From Pseudomonadota bacterium (GTDB taxonomy: Bacteria; Pseudomonadota; Gammaproteobacteria; Steroidobacterales; Steroidobacteraceae), in the NCBI GenBank assembly GCA_947453225.1, contig CANGFV010000008.1, positions 1-36,349 on the forward strand: DNA of 36,349 nucleotides. The letters run 5' to 3'. Under the pieces are notes generated by a model, which ran no database searches, was not told where the DNA came from, and was given only the letters and a program-made list of their open reading frames with translations. This document shows positions 10,501-18,564 of this stretch, one piece after another (positions within the stretch are counted from its first letter, which is position 1; every line of letters starts with the position of its first letter). A program made the translations under genes and the position numbers.

Positions 10501-11387
10501 CCTTGGCCACGCGTGCTTTGCTCCAACTCTTCAACCGCAGCCAATACACCTTCAGGCAAAGACATCTCAACCGATTCTTCATCGTCTGAGATCAGCGGAC
10601 GGTAACGAACTTCAACCGGATAACTCCGACCCGAGGCTTCGATAATGGGTGCGCCATCGAAAAAGTCAGAAAACTTTTTTGGATCAATCGTCGCTGAAGT
10701 GATGATCAGTTTCAAATCCGGCCGGCGTGACAAAACCTGCTTGAGCATGCCGAGAATCAAGTCAATATTTAGACTGCGCTCATGAGCTTCATCAATGATG
10801 AGCGTGTCATAACGACGTAAATCACGATCCACTTCCATTTCACGCAACAAAATACCGTCGGTCATTAATTTGACCCGACAGTGTGGCCCCGTGTGATCGG
10901 TAAATCGAACCTGATAGCCAACCGCGCCGCCAACCGTGGTGTGTAATTCGGCCGCCACACGATTGGCCAACGCACGCGCCGCAATACGTCTTGGCTGGGT
11001 ATGACCAATTAATCCAAAAATACCCCGCCCCGCCTCAATACACATTTTAGGTAATTGAGTACTTTTTCCAGAGCCGGTCGCACCGCAAAAAATAATGACT
11101 TGATGCGCTGCCAATGCAGTTAGAAACTGCTCTCGATGACCACAGACGGGTAACTCAGGATCGTATTCGAGTTTTAGCGATTGTTGGCGTAGCTGATCGA
11201 CCTGCGCAGCTAGCGCTTCAATTCTCTGTGAAAGCTTTTGGTAGGACTGTTCAATATCTCGCCCAGCGGCCTGTTCGGCACGCAGCCGCTGCCATTCGCG
11301 ATCTAACTTGGCACGCTCACGCAGGCGAGTCATCGAGATACGCGCACGCATCACAACCAAATCTTGCCGAGTCATTTCCTTATGCAC
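7488..11387 (-). CDS. hrpA: ATP-dependent RNA helicase HrpA (DEAH box)
   Basis: A 1299-residue protein, the same size as E. coli HrpA (1300). HrpA is a DEAH-box RNA helicase implicated in mRNA processing and rescue of stalled ribosomes. Walker A is GATGSGKST (residues 102-110, Lys108), followed by HTQPRRIAAR, the DEAH box at 199-202 and TSATID. The helicase C-terminal domain has VLATNVAETSLTVPGIRFVVDSG and ends in QRKGRCGR. The long region beyond about residue 700 corresponds to the HrpA-specific C-terminal domain (DUF3418). The first ATG has no clear ribosome-binding site; a second ATG (codon 5) sits 2 nt after AAGGA, which is too close to be decisive. It is alone in its transcription unit, convergent with proS and divergent from etfB. 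Confidence 0.97.
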   Translation of the reverse strand: MHKEMTRQDLVVMRARISMTRLRERAKLDREWQRLRAEQAAGRDIEQSYQKLSQRIEALAAQVDQLRQQSLKLEYDPELPVCGHREQFLTALAAHQVIIFCGATGSGKSTQLPKMCIEAGRGIFGLIGHTQPRRIAARALANRVAAELHTTVGGAVGYQVRFTDHTGPHCRVKLMTDGILLREMEVDRDLRRYDTLIIDEAHERSLNIDLILGMLKQVLSRRPDLKLIITSATIDPKKFSDFFDGAPIIEASGRSYPVEVRYRPLISDDEESVEMSLPEGVLAAVEELEQSTRGQGGDVLVFLPGEKQIRETAKVLQDAKLRQTEILPLYARLSVSEQERIFANHSGRRVVLATNVAETSLTVPGIRFVVDSGLARISRYSVRNKVQRLPIEKIAKANADQRKGRCGRVAEGICIRLYDEADFEARDEFTAPELLRTNQASVILKLAMLGLPDPLSFPFVDTPELKAINDGYRLLQELKAVDAQRKITALGKQIASLPLDPRLARMLIAAAHHHCLTEMLVVAAFLSIQDPRERPQEAQQKADQHHASYSDVRSDFITMITLWKRYHETADSVSGNQLRKWCREQFISYMRMREWQEVHRQLREGIDELGLKANQQEASFADLHQAIVCGFLGGIGTLDENREYQGARGTRFVIAPGTPLANKPPKWMVAASLVETHRMFARMVAAVEPEWIEFAGEHLLKRSYSEPVWDSKRGYVSAIQTSTLYGLTLSSGKRVNYASVAPEEAREIFVRAALVEGQSDLKADFLEHNRAVIQQVEIIEAKIRRRDVLFTEQDQVDFYLRLLPEHIHSTVAMKVWLREQRLDVQRLRMTLDDVTYRDLGEFNLAAYPDCVNVSGNQLALRYKFEPADEDDGFTIAVPAPLLPVLDQAQLSWCVPGWHLERITELLRALPKSLRKYFVPVPKFAAEASQEVSSQPDISQALVRWITRISGEVFTIDQLNALDIPSHLNPYFRIEDVNGGVVVQGRDLRTLLRSRHVEASFKKAPVSTSGHLDEQYRAWTFGELPEFTEVLRSGVRYKVYPSLSDQQDHVKRIELNNLLQAETALRQGVLRLLVLALPQQYKFARQQFTANRQLMLLGHGLSGHQHLADRFSERAFLDCFLPEDQAVPRSAEAFYKIIDTYRAEINFTVTKTADAMQGLLKDVHTVKQLLAKLNSSVFTAAKADVEQQLAYLLPNDFLQTTDQPWFGYLPRYLKALVRRMEKMPSGVERDAALMQQVQPFVKEYLQLCSRKPLVQVELTRLKRMIEEFRVSLFAQELKTSMPVSAKRLSEQLERARKEAG

Positions 11388-11590
11388 CGAACGCGGACAA
11401 AGTCATGTATTGCTCGCCGCAGAGGAAATGACGCAGTAAATCGAACGCTATATTTGAGGCTAGGCCGGTCATAAAGCAGGCAGTGTACCAAGATTCAACC
11501 CGCCCCACTGAACAGCAACACACGCCCTGACTCATTAAAAATCATATGGTTACAAGCCACTAATCAGCGATTTCGACATTCCAAAGTGGT

Positions 11591-11620
11591 TTGCAGCCCC
11601 AGCGCTCAAATCGTTAGAAT
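11591..11620 (+). promoter_or_regulatory. Candidate promoter for etfBA
   Basis: TTGCAG (11591-11596) and TAGAAT (11615-11620) are separated by 18 bases and lie about 70 bases before etfB. The -10 matches consensus at five of six positions; the -35 is weak. The rest of the 299-base gap between hrpA and etfB shows no gene. Confidence 0.35.
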
Positions 11621-11686
11621 GCGCGCCCTGATTTACCCTGACCCCGAAACCTACATCATCTTTTTAGGTCAGGCACGGAGCATTGA

Positions 11687-12436
11687 GTGAGCAAAATCCT
11701 GGTTTGCATCAAACGGGTTGTTGATTACAACGTGCGCATTCGCGTCAAACCCGATGGCAGCGGCATCATCACCGACGGCGTGAAGATGAGCATCAATCCC
11801 TTTGATGAGATTGCGCTTGAAGAAGCCATTCGCCTGAAAGAACGCGGTATTGCCAGCGAAGTGATTGTCGCATCTATTGGCCCTACTGAAACTCAGCAAC
11901 AACTCCGTGTGGGTTTAGCCATGGGAGCCGATCGTGCCATTCACATTCAGCACGACACCGCCATTGAACCACTTACTGCGGCTAAAGCCTTCTTAAAAAT
12001 CGTCGAGCAAGAAGCGCCTTTGTTAGTCATCACCGGAAAACAAGCGATTGATGATGACAATGCACAAACCGGTCAGATGTTGGCAGCCTTATGGAATCGT
12101 CCTCAGGCGTGCTTTACCTCTAAGCTTGAAATCACCAACAACATTACTCGTGCCACACGCGAAGTCGATGATGGCTTAGAAACCATTGAACTGGATTTAC
12201 CTGCAGTGATCACCTGCGATCTTCGGTTGAATGAACCGCGCTACGTGAAATTGCCTGAAATCATGAAGGCCAAAAAGAAACCTTTGGAGTTATTCATGCT
12301 GAACGATATGGGTATTACCTTGAATCAGCAATTTAAGACTGTGAATGTTGCGCCCCCTCCAGCGCGGCAGAAAGGCGTACTGGTCAAAGACGCCAAAGAA
12401 CTGGTTGAACTCCTGAAAGTTAAAGGAGTGCTGTAA
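11687..12436 (+). CDS. etfB: Electron transfer flavoprotein subunit beta
   Basis: A 249-residue EtfB that pairs with EtfA to carry electrons from acyl-CoA and other flavin dehydrogenases to ETF:ubiquinone oxidoreductase. It begins MSKILVCIKRVVDYNVRIR and contains the family signature GKQAIDDDNAQTGQMLA (near residue 117), part of the nucleotide-binding region. The start is GTG at 11687, chosen because GGAG lies 6 bases upstream and no better in-frame start exists. Its stop codon overlaps the etfA start by one base (TAATG), indicating translational coupling. EtfBA supports fatty or amino acid oxidation; no acyl-CoA dehydrogenase lies nearby. Confidence 0.97.
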   Translation: MSKILVCIKRVVDYNVRIRVKPDGSGIITDGVKMSINPFDEIALEEAIRLKERGIASEVIVASIGPTETQQQLRVGLAMGADRAIHIQHDTAIEPLTAAKAFLKIVEQEAPLLVITGKQAIDDDNAQTGQMLAALWNRPQACFTSKLEITNNITRATREVDDGLETIELDLPAVITCDLRLNEPRYVKLPEIMKAKKKPLELFMLNDMGITLNQQFKTVNVAPPPARQKGVLVKDAKELVELLKVKGVL

Positions 12437-13374
12437 TGACACGCATTCTGATTATTGCTGAACATGCGCACGGCAAGCTCAATATAAGCACGCGTAAAAC
12501 AGTCAGCTGCGCCGCACAAATTATTGGCGCTGAGATTGATATTGCTGTTTTTGCTGATCAGGCCAGCGACGTCGCCACTCAAGCTGCACAACTTGCCGGA
12601 GTAAAGCGTGTTCTGAAAGTTGAGCATCCTGCATTTGCTCACGCGTTAGCAGCCACCTATGCACCTGCCATTGTTGAACTGGCGAGTAACTACACTCACC
12701 TGTTCGCGCCATCCACCACCTTCGGTAAGGATTTAATGCCGCGTGTCGCCGCGTTACTCGGCGTGGGGCAGATCAGTGATGCCATGGCCATTGAAGGCAG
12801 CCATCGCTTCGTGCGCCCTATCTATGCCGGCAATGCAATGGTTACCTTAGATGCTGAGCCAGGACATAAGTTAGTCGCGACGATACGCACTGCTTCATTT
12901 CAACCGGCTGCGACGACGGGCAATGCCAGCATTGAATCGGTCAGCATCGCTGCAACTCTGCCCAACCACACTCGGTTTATTAGTCACAGCGAAGAACACA
13001 ACGATCGTCCCGACCTACAAAGCGCCGCTCGCGTGGTCGCCGGTGGCCGCGCCTTGGGTAGCGCAGAAAACTTTAATCTCATCTATCAATTGGCAGATCA
13101 ATTAGGTGCCGGCGTGGGTGCGTCGCGTGCCGCCGTGGATGCCGGTTATGCAGCTAACGAATTACAAGTCGGTCAGACCGGCAAGATCATCGCCCCCGAC
13201 TTGTATATCGCCGTGGGTATTTCCGGCGCCATTCAGCACCTGACCGGCATTAAAGACGCGCGCACGATTGTGGCGATTAACAAAGACCCCGAAGCCCCTA
13301 TTTTTGATGTGGCAGATATTGGTCTGGTGGGGGATTTATTTAGCGTGCTGCCAGAACTGGCAAAGCATCTATAA
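12436..13374 (+). CDS. etfA: Electron transfer flavoprotein subunit alpha (FAD-binding)
   Basis: A 312-residue EtfA of usual length. The N-terminal ETF domain spans about residues 1-180. The C-terminal FAD-binding domain carries VAGGRALGSAENFNLI, GASRAAVDAGYA, and the signature DLYIAVGISGAIQHLTGIKD followed by VAINKDPEAPIFDVADIGLVGD. It overlaps etfB by one base and is followed within 10 bases by a strong terminator, so etfB-etfA form a two-gene operon. Confidence 0.97.
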   Translation: MTRILIIAEHAHGKLNISTRKTVSCAAQIIGAEIDIAVFADQASDVATQAAQLAGVKRVLKVEHPAFAHALAATYAPAIVELASNYTHLFAPSTTFGKDLMPRVAALLGVGQISDAMAIEGSHRFVRPIYAGNAMVTLDAEPGHKLVATIRTASFQPAATTGNASIESVSIAATLPNHTRFISHSEEHNDRPDLQSAARVVAGGRALGSAENFNLIYQLADQLGAGVGASRAAVDAGYAANELQVGQTGKIIAPDLYIAVGISGAIQHLTGIKDARTIVAINKDPEAPIFDVADIGLVGDLFSVLPELAKHL

Positions 13375-13381
13375 GAAAATA

Positions 13382-13412
13382 AAAAAGGGCGGTTTTAGTA
13401 CCGCCCCTTTTT
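13382..13412. terminator. Bidirectional intrinsic terminator between etfA and the peroxiredoxin gene
   Basis: GGGCGGT (13387-13393) pairs with ACCGCCC (13400-13406) around a 6-nt loop. A T-run follows on the plus strand, and on the minus strand the A-run at 13381-13386 becomes a U-run. It can therefore serve both etfBA and the converging ilvD-peroxiredoxin transcript. Confidence 0.85.
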
Positions 13413-13445
13413 AAGTCAACCCAGCACATCAACTCAGTTGATCTA

Positions 13446-13928
13446 TTACAACTGGTCTAACGCACATTCAGCGCTGGACACTTCAAACTTGCCGGGCGGT
13501 TCAATATTTAGCTGCGTCACCACACCGTTATCGACAATGATGGAGAACCGTTGTCCACGCACGCCCATACCAAAGCCACGCGCATCTAACTCTAAACCCA
13601 GTGACTTAACGTAGTCACCATTGCCATCGGCCAGCATCAATACCTTGTCAGCCACATTAGCCGATTGACCCCATGCATTCATTACGAACACATCGTTGAC
13701 TGCCATACAGGCAATGGTATCAATGCCCTTGTCCTTCAATGCAGCGGCATTAGCCACATAACCGGGCAGATGCTTCTGCGAGCAGGTAGGCGTAAACGCA
13801 CCGGGCACGGAGAACAACATCACTTTCTTTCCCGCAAATAAAGACTCTGCGGTGACTTCGCTCGTACCTTCAGCCGTCATGGTCTTGAACTTGCCTTCAG
13901 GCATCTTATCGCCAACTTTAATCGTCAT
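13446..13928 (-). CDS. Peroxiredoxin (Prx5-like, AhpC/TSA superfamily)
   Basis: A 160-residue thiol peroxidase of the Prx5 group that reduces hydrogen peroxide and organic hydroperoxides. The active-site motif is VPGAFTPTCSQKH with peroxidatic Cys49. Further cysteines are Cys74 and Cys155; the last, near the C-terminus, might act as a resolving cysteine, but this is inference. Arg127 lies in the GVRGQRFS segment expected around the active site. I chose the ATG at 13928 because GGAGAG lies about 7 nt upstream; an in-frame GTG at 13943 would add five residues but overlaps that Shine-Dalgarno. It lies 33 bases after ilvD on the same strand and probably shares its transcript, which may matter because IlvD carries an oxidant-sensitive iron-sulfur cluster. 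Confidence 0.93.
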   Translation of the reverse strand: MTIKVGDKMPEGKFKTMTAEGTSEVTAESLFAGKKVMLFSVPGAFTPTCSQKHLPGYVANAAALKDKGIDTIACMAVNDVFVMNAWGQSANVADKVLMLADGNGDYVKSLGLELDARGFGMGVRGQRFSIIVDNGVVTQLNIEPPGKFEVSSAECALDQL

Positions 13929-13961
13929 TACATCGCTCTCCACTTAATGAAACATTGAAAA

Positions 13962-15680
13962 TTATCGATCTAGATCAGTCACCGCACCTAACGAGGCACT
14001 GCTCACGGTTCGTGCATATTTGGCAAGCACACCGCGCGTTGATTTCGCAGGTGGCGCTTTCCACGCAGCACGCCGCTTCTTCATTTCTGCACTCGAAACA
14101 CCACAGGTAATGGTATTGGCCACCGCATCAATAGTGATTTGATCGCCATCTTTGATCAACGCAATCGGACCACCCAATGCTGCCTCGGGCGATACATGCC
14201 CAACAACAAAGCCGTGACTACCGCCAGAGAATCGTCCGTCAGTAATAAACGCCACTTTGTCACCCAGCCCACGGCCCATGATGGCACTGGTTGGACTGAG
14301 CATTTCGCGCATACCTGGACCGCCCTTTGGGCCTTCATAACGAATCACCAGCACATCACCGGCCTTGATTTCGCCATCCAGAATGGCTTGCAGTGATGAT
14401 TCTTCTGAATCAAACACGCGAGCCTTACCACTGAAATTCAAGCCTTCTTTGCCGGTGATTTTGGCCACCGCACCTTCGGGCGCAAAGTTGCCGTACAGAA
14501 TTCGCAGGTGACTATCGGCTTTGATGGGGTCATTAAAAGCATGCACGATGTCTTGATGCTTTGGATAAGGCTTCACCTTTTTAAGATTCTGCGCCAAGGT
14601 TTTGCCCGTCACCGTCATGCACTGGCCGTGCAGTAAACCTTCATCCAGCAACATTTTCATTAGCGGTTGAATGCCACCGATCTTAATCAGCTCTGACATC
14701 AGGAACTTACCACTAGGACGCACATCGGCCAGCACCGGTACGCGCTTACCAATACGCGTGAAATCATCCATTTCCAACTTCACGCCAACACTGTGCGCAA
14801 TGGCCAACAAATGCAACACTGCATTGGTTGAGCCGCCCAACGCAATCGACACGGTAATGGCGTTTTCAAATGCCTTGCGAGTCAGAATGTCCGAGGGCTT
14901 GATGTCGTGCTTAATCAAATTCAGTACCGCTTGACCTGCGGCTTTGCAGTCATCGAGCTTGGTGCGTGACACCGCTTCTTGAGCAGAACTATTTGGCAAG
15001 CTCATGCCTAAGGCTTCAATCGCTGAAGCCATGGTGTTGGCGGTGTACATGCCGCCGCAACTGCCCGGACCTGGAATAGCGGTCTTTTCAACTTGCTTTA
15101 ACTGTTGATCGTTAATGGCGCCTTTAGCATATTGCCCCACCGCTTCAAATACAGACACCACGTCGGTGTGCTTAGCGCCCGGACGAATCGTTCCACCGTA
15201 AACAAAGATGGCTGGACGATTGAGACGTGCGATAGCCATCATGCAACCCGGCATATTTTTATCGCAGCCACCGATAGCCACCAGACCATCAAAGCCCTGC
15301 GCGCTGGTCACAGTTTCGATGGAATCGGCGATCACTTCACGCGACACCAAGGAATAACGCATGCCCGGTGTACCCATGGAAATACCATCGGAAACTGTAA
15401 TCGTGCCGAAGGTAGTGCTCTTGCCACCTGAGGCATCAACCGAATTAGCGGCAGCCTCGGCCAGCTTATCGATGTGCATGTTGCAGGGCGTGAGATTACT
15501 CCACGTAGAAGCAATACCCACCGAAGGCTTTTTGAAATCCGCATCGGTATACCCCACCGCACGCAACATGGCGCGACTGGCAGTTTGCTTCAAACCATCA
15601 ACCACGACACTTGAATAGCGACGGGTTTTATTAGCAGTAGTTTTTTTGCTGCGAGCAGCAGTTTTGGCACGTGAAGGCAT
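13962..15680 (-). CDS. ilvD: Dihydroxy-acid dehydratase
   Basis: A 572-residue IlvD/Edd-family enzyme that converts 2,3-dihydroxy-isovalerate and -methylvalerate to the keto acids of valine and isoleucine. Cluster-ligand candidates are Cys66 (TPCNMHID), Cys139 ([11 protein letters not shown]) and Cys208 ([13 protein letters not shown]), a three-cysteine pattern consistent with the [2Fe-2S] branch. The C-terminal half contains [12 protein letters not shown] and [16 protein letters not shown]. The first 20 or so residues are an unusual Lys/Arg/Ala/Thr-rich extension before the conserved [14 protein letters not shown]. It completes the common branched-chain pathway with ilvC and ilvE on the opposite strand, and the peroxiredoxin gene follows it closely. 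Confidence 0.97.
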   Translation of the reverse strand: MPSRAKTAARSKKTTANKTRRYSSVVVDGLKQTASRAMLRAVGYTDADFKKPSVGIASTWSNLTPCNMHIDKLAEAAANSVDASGGKSTTFGTITVSDGISMGTPGMRYSLVSREVIADSIETVTSAQGFDGLVAIGGCDKNMPGCMMAIARLNRPAIFVYGGTIRPGAKHTDVVSVFEAVGQYAKGAINDQQLKQVEKTAIPGPGSCGGMYTANTMASAIEALGMSLPNSSAQEAVSRTKLDDCKAAGQAVLNLIKHDIKPSDILTRKAFENAITVSIALGGSTNAVLHLLAIAHSVGVKLEMDDFTRIGKRVPVLADVRPSGKFLMSELIKIGGIQPLMKMLLDEGLLHGQCMTVTGKTLAQNLKKVKPYPKHQDIVHAFNDPIKADSHLRILYGNFAPEGAVAKITGKEGLNFSGKARVFDSEESSLQAILDGEIKAGDVLVIRYEGPKGGPGMREMLSPTSAIMGRGLGDKVAFITDGRFSGGSHGFVVGHVSPEAALGGPIALIKDGDQITIDAVANTITCGVSSAEMKKRRAAWKAPPAKSTRGVLAKYARTVSSASLGAVTDLDR

Positions 15681-15775
15681 ATTTCACCATTGAAAAAGAG
15701 GCGTAATCGTAGCGGGTCGGCGGCAGATGACAAGCGTTAGATGCAGTTCATGGCAAACGCAACCACTCGCCGCAG

Positions 15776-16687
15776 TTAAGTTTGAGCGGAATCCGAAAAC
15801 ATTCGCTGAGTACGCAGCTCAATAATCAGTACTCCAGCAATCGTGATCAGTCCACCGAGCAACATTCTTGAGGTCAGTTGGTCGTGGTTGAACAGCACGC
15901 CTGCCAACATACCAAACAGCGTCTGCAACACGGTTAACGGTGCAACACTGCTCACGGGGTAATGTTTGAGTAAATAAAAAAACAGCCCCTGCCCTAATAA
16001 ACTCGAGGCAATCACCGCGAAAAATACCGCACCCCATGCCTGCATACTGGCGGTACGTACCGCCTCAACCTGTCCATGCTCTAACACTAGACTTAACGCC
16101 AACAATACTGGGCAGGTAATCACCGAAATCCATGCGAGTAATTGGAATGGCCCCACACCTTTGAGGCGCTTAGCGTAAATCATGCCGATGGCCGCACCAA
16201 ATGCCTGCATCACCACACACAGTAAGCCCGGCAAATAACTAAAGGCTCGTGGATCAAAGCCAATAACAATCACCCCAAGAAACGCCAACGCGATACCCAA
16301 ACTACGCCGCCAATGAATGACTTCACCCAACATCCACACTGATAGCAACACCGAGAACGGCACAATCAACTGAGTGAACACTGCAACAGCCGCGACATCT
16401 TTTGAAATGGAGAGCCCTAACGACAACATACCAAACCCAGCAGCGCCGGTACCGAGCGCCACCCGAAATAACACCGCCATTTGCCCACGAAACCAGCGCA
16501 GCCACGGCAAAAACACTAAGGACATCAACGCCACGCGTAGGCAAGCAAAGGTGACGGGCGGAATTTCACGCACGCCAATTTTGACGGTGAGCAAATTGAT
16601 ACCCCACAGTGCATTGGCCAATATCAGCAACAACAGGTGATGCCATTTAAGCCACTTGTGATGCACGGCAGTAGTCACACCGGTCAC
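15776..16687 (-). CDS. EamA/DMT-superfamily transporter
   Basis: A 303-residue inner-membrane protein with about ten hydrophobic segments and the two repeated EamA halves typical of the drug/metabolite transporter superfamily. Recognisable pieces are LLILANALWGINLLTVKIG near the N-terminus, a second-half segment with FFAVIASSLLGQGLFFYLL, and PLTVLQTLFGMLAGVLF. Related proteins export amino acids or other metabolites; the substrate here cannot be read from sequence. The start is a GTG at 16687 that overlaps the stop of the preceding aminopeptidase gene by four bases (GTGA), so the two are translationally coupled. Its C-terminus lies 95 bases upstream of ilvD in the same direction. Confidence 0.9.
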   Translation of the reverse strand: MTGVTTAVHHKWLKWHHLLLLILANALWGINLLTVKIGVREIPPVTFACLRVALMSLVFLPWLRWFRGQMAVLFRVALGTGAAGFGMLSLGLSISKDVAAVAVFTQLIVPFSVLLSVWMLGEVIHWRRSLGIALAFLGVIVIGFDPRAFSYLPGLLCVVMQAFGAAIGMIYAKRLKGVGPFQLLAWISVITCPVLLALSLVLEHGQVEAVRTASMQAWGAVFFAVIASSLLGQGLFFYLLKHYPVSSVAPLTVLQTLFGMLAGVLFNHDQLTSRMLLGGLITIAGVLIIELRTQRMFSDSAQT

Positions 16688-18090
16688 GCCTGCTTTCCAA
16701 ATCTTTGTTGTAGATATTCAAACAAGGCTCGCACGCCTTGTGGCTCTGCACCCACTGGTCGGCCGGGTCTTTCCTTGGAATTCCAACCATATAAATCCAA
16801 ATGCACCCATTGCTTAGCTTTGCTGACAAAACGCTGCAGGAATAAGCCACCTATGATCGCCCCACTAAATCCGCTTGCAGACACATTATTCAGGTCAGCG
16901 ATTTTTGACGATAATTCATCGTCATAACCCGCCCATAACGGCAAATGCCACAGAGGATCAACCTCACGCGCGCCCACCGACATCAACTCAGTTGCCAACT
17001 GCGTATCTTGGGTAAATAAGGCAGGAATCTCAGGGCCCAGCGCCACGCGCGCCGCACCCGTCAGCGTAGCCATATCAATCAACAAATCAGGCGCATCGGC
17101 ATCCGCTAGTGCCAGCGCATCACACAGGATCAGGCGCCCTTCGGCATCGGTATTGCCGATTTCTACGCTCAGACCAGCGCGTGTTTTGATGACATCCCCC
17201 GGCCGAAAGGCATTGCCGGAAATTGCATTTTCGACCGCAGGAATAATGACGCGTAATCGCACCGGTAATTTCGCCTGCATGATCAACTGCGCTAGAGCCA
17301 ACACACAAGCTGCGCCACCCATATCTTTTTTCATGAGCAACATGCCTGAGGCCGGTTTGATATCCAGACCGCCACTGTCAAAACACACGCCCTTACCTAC
17401 CAGTGTCACCTTAGGATCATCTGCATTACCCCAAGAAAAATCGATTAATTCTGGAGGTGCAACCGCCGCTCGTCCCACAGCGTGCACTGTTGGAAATCCT
17501 GCAGTTAACACGTCATCACCCGAATAACGCTGCACATCAGCGCCATAAGTATTGGCAACACCGATTGCTCGCTGAACTAAAACCTGAGGGGTTAATTCGT
17601 TTGCTGGAGTGTTAATTAAATCGCGCGCCAGAGAACAGGCTTGCTGAATTGATTGCAAATAAGTGGTGTCAACATTGTTTTCCAAAACCAAGCGTCGAAC
17701 TTTTTGTTCAGGCTTTTGTTTGTATTGATCAAAACGATACTGACCATACTGCCAACCCAAAACAAACTGATTCAGCGCGGTGTTCGATAACTCGGTGACC
17801 AACTGGTAACTACCTTCCGGCAAGCGATCCACTAAGCTGGCCGCATCCCATAACGATACTTTTGACTGAGCCTGTTGCTCGCCCAAACCGAAAACGACCA
17901 GTTCCAGCGCCCCCTGCTCGCTTGGAATCATTAATAGTGTATTTCGCTCGCCACAAAACCCGTGCAATAGCACCCATGACCGCACGCGAGTTGGTTGCTG
18001 TTCCAGCCAAATTGAGAATTGGGCTTCATGCAACAGGGTAATACCAGCGATAGGTTCGGACGACTTTAAGGATTGGCGAGTCACTAACAT
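16684..18090 (-). CDS. Leucyl aminopeptidase family protein (peptidase M17)
   Basis: A 468-residue M17 cytosolic exopeptidase that removes N-terminal residues from peptides using two metal ions. Metal and catalytic segments are VGKGVCFDSGGLDIKP, LLMKKDMGGAACVLA, and the family signature NTDAEGRL (residues 313-320). SARDLINTPANELTPQ-like sequence precedes the catalytic domain. The N-terminal domain is divergent. I prefer the ATG at 18090: GAGA lies about 5 nt upstream, whereas the ATG at 18141 has no ribosome-binding site and would add 17 residues (MGLAPVISFLGKLFEIF) not expected in this family. It overlaps the EamA gene by four bases, suggesting that peptide breakdown and metabolite export are coexpressed. 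It is PepA-like but shorter than E. coli PepA, so I give no symbol. Confidence 0.93.
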   Translation of the reverse strand: MLVTRQSLKSSEPIAGITLLHEAQFSIWLEQQPTRVRSWVLLHGFCGERNTLLMIPSEQGALELVVFGLGEQQAQSKVSLWDAASLVDRLPEGSYQLVTELSNTALNQFVLGWQYGQYRFDQYKQKPEQKVRRLVLENNVDTTYLQSIQQACSLARDLINTPANELTPQVLVQRAIGVANTYGADVQRYSGDDVLTAGFPTVHAVGRAAVAPPELIDFSWGNADDPKVTLVGKGVCFDSGGLDIKPASGMLLMKKDMGGAACVLALAQLIMQAKLPVRLRVIIPAVENAISGNAFRPGDVIKTRAGLSVEIGNTDAEGRLILCDALALADADAPDLLIDMATLTGAARVALGPEIPALFTQDTQLATELMSVGAREVDPLWHLPLWAGYDDELSSKIADLNNVSASGFSGAIIGGLFLQRFVSKAKQWVHLDLYGWNSKERPGRPVGAEPQGVRALFEYLQQRFGKQA

Positions 18091-18243
18091 GAAAATCTCG
18101 AATAATTTTCCCAAAAAGGAGATAACAGGCGCTAAACCCATTAAATCGAAGCAACTGAAAAAGCAAAATTTTCATGGGCAAGCATAACAGGCCAACCCAA
18201 TCATGATCTGCCATTAAATCAAGCACTTTGGCGCTTTTATCCA

Positions 18244-18273
18244 TTGACAAATCAGGGGGTTATATGATGTCAT
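18244..18273 (+). promoter_or_regulatory. Candidate promoter of the ilvC-leu operon leader
   Basis: A perfect -35 TTGACA (18244-18249) is followed after 18 bases by TGTCAT (18268-18273), a four-of-six match to the -10. An alternative TATGAT (18263-18268) matches better but is only 13 bases away. Transcription would begin near 18280, about 20 bases before the leader frame. Confidence 0.5.
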
Positions 18274-18301
18274 TGTTCGGTTTTTTTAACGGGTCGTTTT
18301 C

Positions 18302-18400
18302 GTGATTTTTCTTCTCGCAAATTTTTCCGATGTACCAACACCGGAAAGTAGCGTAGTCCGGAACCTTTCCGTACCGGTCACGACGCCTGCGGGAAGCTGA
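18302..18400 (+). CDS. Putative branched-chain amino acid leader peptide (attenuation)
   Basis: A 32-codon frame from GTG 18302 to TGA 18398-18400. It holds five valine codons (positions 11, 18, 19, 24, 26), three leucine codons (4, 5, 22) and one isoleucine (2): nine of 32 codons, clustered as SSVVRNLSVPV before the stop. An in-frame TAA (18287-18289) bounds it upstream. It ends just before a terminator hairpin and 164 bases before ilvC, as expected of an attenuator peptide. The Shine-Dalgarno is weak and the start is not ATG, which is the main doubt. Its size puts it below usual gene-finding cut-offs. Confidence 0.6.
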   Translation: MIFLLANFSDVPTPESSVVRNLSVPVTTPAGS

Positions 18401-18470
18401 ACTGAAACGTCACTCAGATACATTCAGACAGTGAACCCCGCCCACCCTCCGCGGGGTTTGTCGTTTCTGT
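18341..18470 (+). promoter_or_regulatory. Transcription attenuator upstream of ilvC
   Basis: Alternative pairings are visible. CCGGA (18341-18345) pairs with TCCGG (18357-18361) inside the leader frame, a possible pause hairpin. GCGGG (18389-18393), just before the leader stop, can pair with CCCGC (18437-18441), helped by CTGAA (18397-18401 or 18402-18406) with TTCAG (18423-18427). That antiterminator would use the 5' arm of the terminator at 18434-18458. A ribosome reaching the stop codon would cover GCGGG and favour termination; stalling at the valine codons 18 and 19 would leave it free. This is the standard attenuation logic; the pairing is seen, the function is inferred. Confidence 0.6.
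18434..18470 (+). terminator. Terminator hairpin of the ilvC leader
   Basis: AACCCCGC (18434-18441) pairs perfectly with GCGGGGTT (18451-18458) around a 9-nt loop, followed by the moderately T-rich TTGTCGTTT. A longer T-rich stretch begins at 18477. It lies between the leader peptide stop and ilvC on the same strand, so it should be conditional rather than absolute. Confidence 0.75.
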
Positions 18471-18564
18471 AGTGTCATTTTTTTGGTTTGTTGTTTTTTT
18501 ATTTTTCGAGTTGTTTTTTAATTCTTAATTGGTCATTTACGGTCGCCCCTCAGGAGCCCTCACA

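Larger units (their letters stand above)
18091..18564. other. Long regulatory intergenic region between the aminopeptidase gene and ilvC
   Basis: About 470 bases with no conventional gene. The left 150 bases hold the leftward promoter of the aminopeptidase-EamA unit. From 18244 rightward comes a -35-like box, a short leader frame, several overlapping inverted repeats and a GC-rich terminator hairpin. A T-rich stretch (18477-18526) then precedes the ilvC ribosome-binding site. These parts are listed separately. Confidence 0.8.

Noticed and set aside
18330-18356. ATG-started 8-codon frame (MYQHRKVA) as the ilvC leader peptide
   Set aside because: It has no branched-chain codon cluster and no Shine-Dalgarno; the overlapping GTG frame with nine Val/Leu/Ile codons fits attenuation better.
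18529-18564. Upstream ATG for ilvC adding 12 residues
   Set aside because: The added residues are not in the family and there is no ribosome-binding site before 18529, whereas AGGAG precedes the ATG at 18565 at good spacing.
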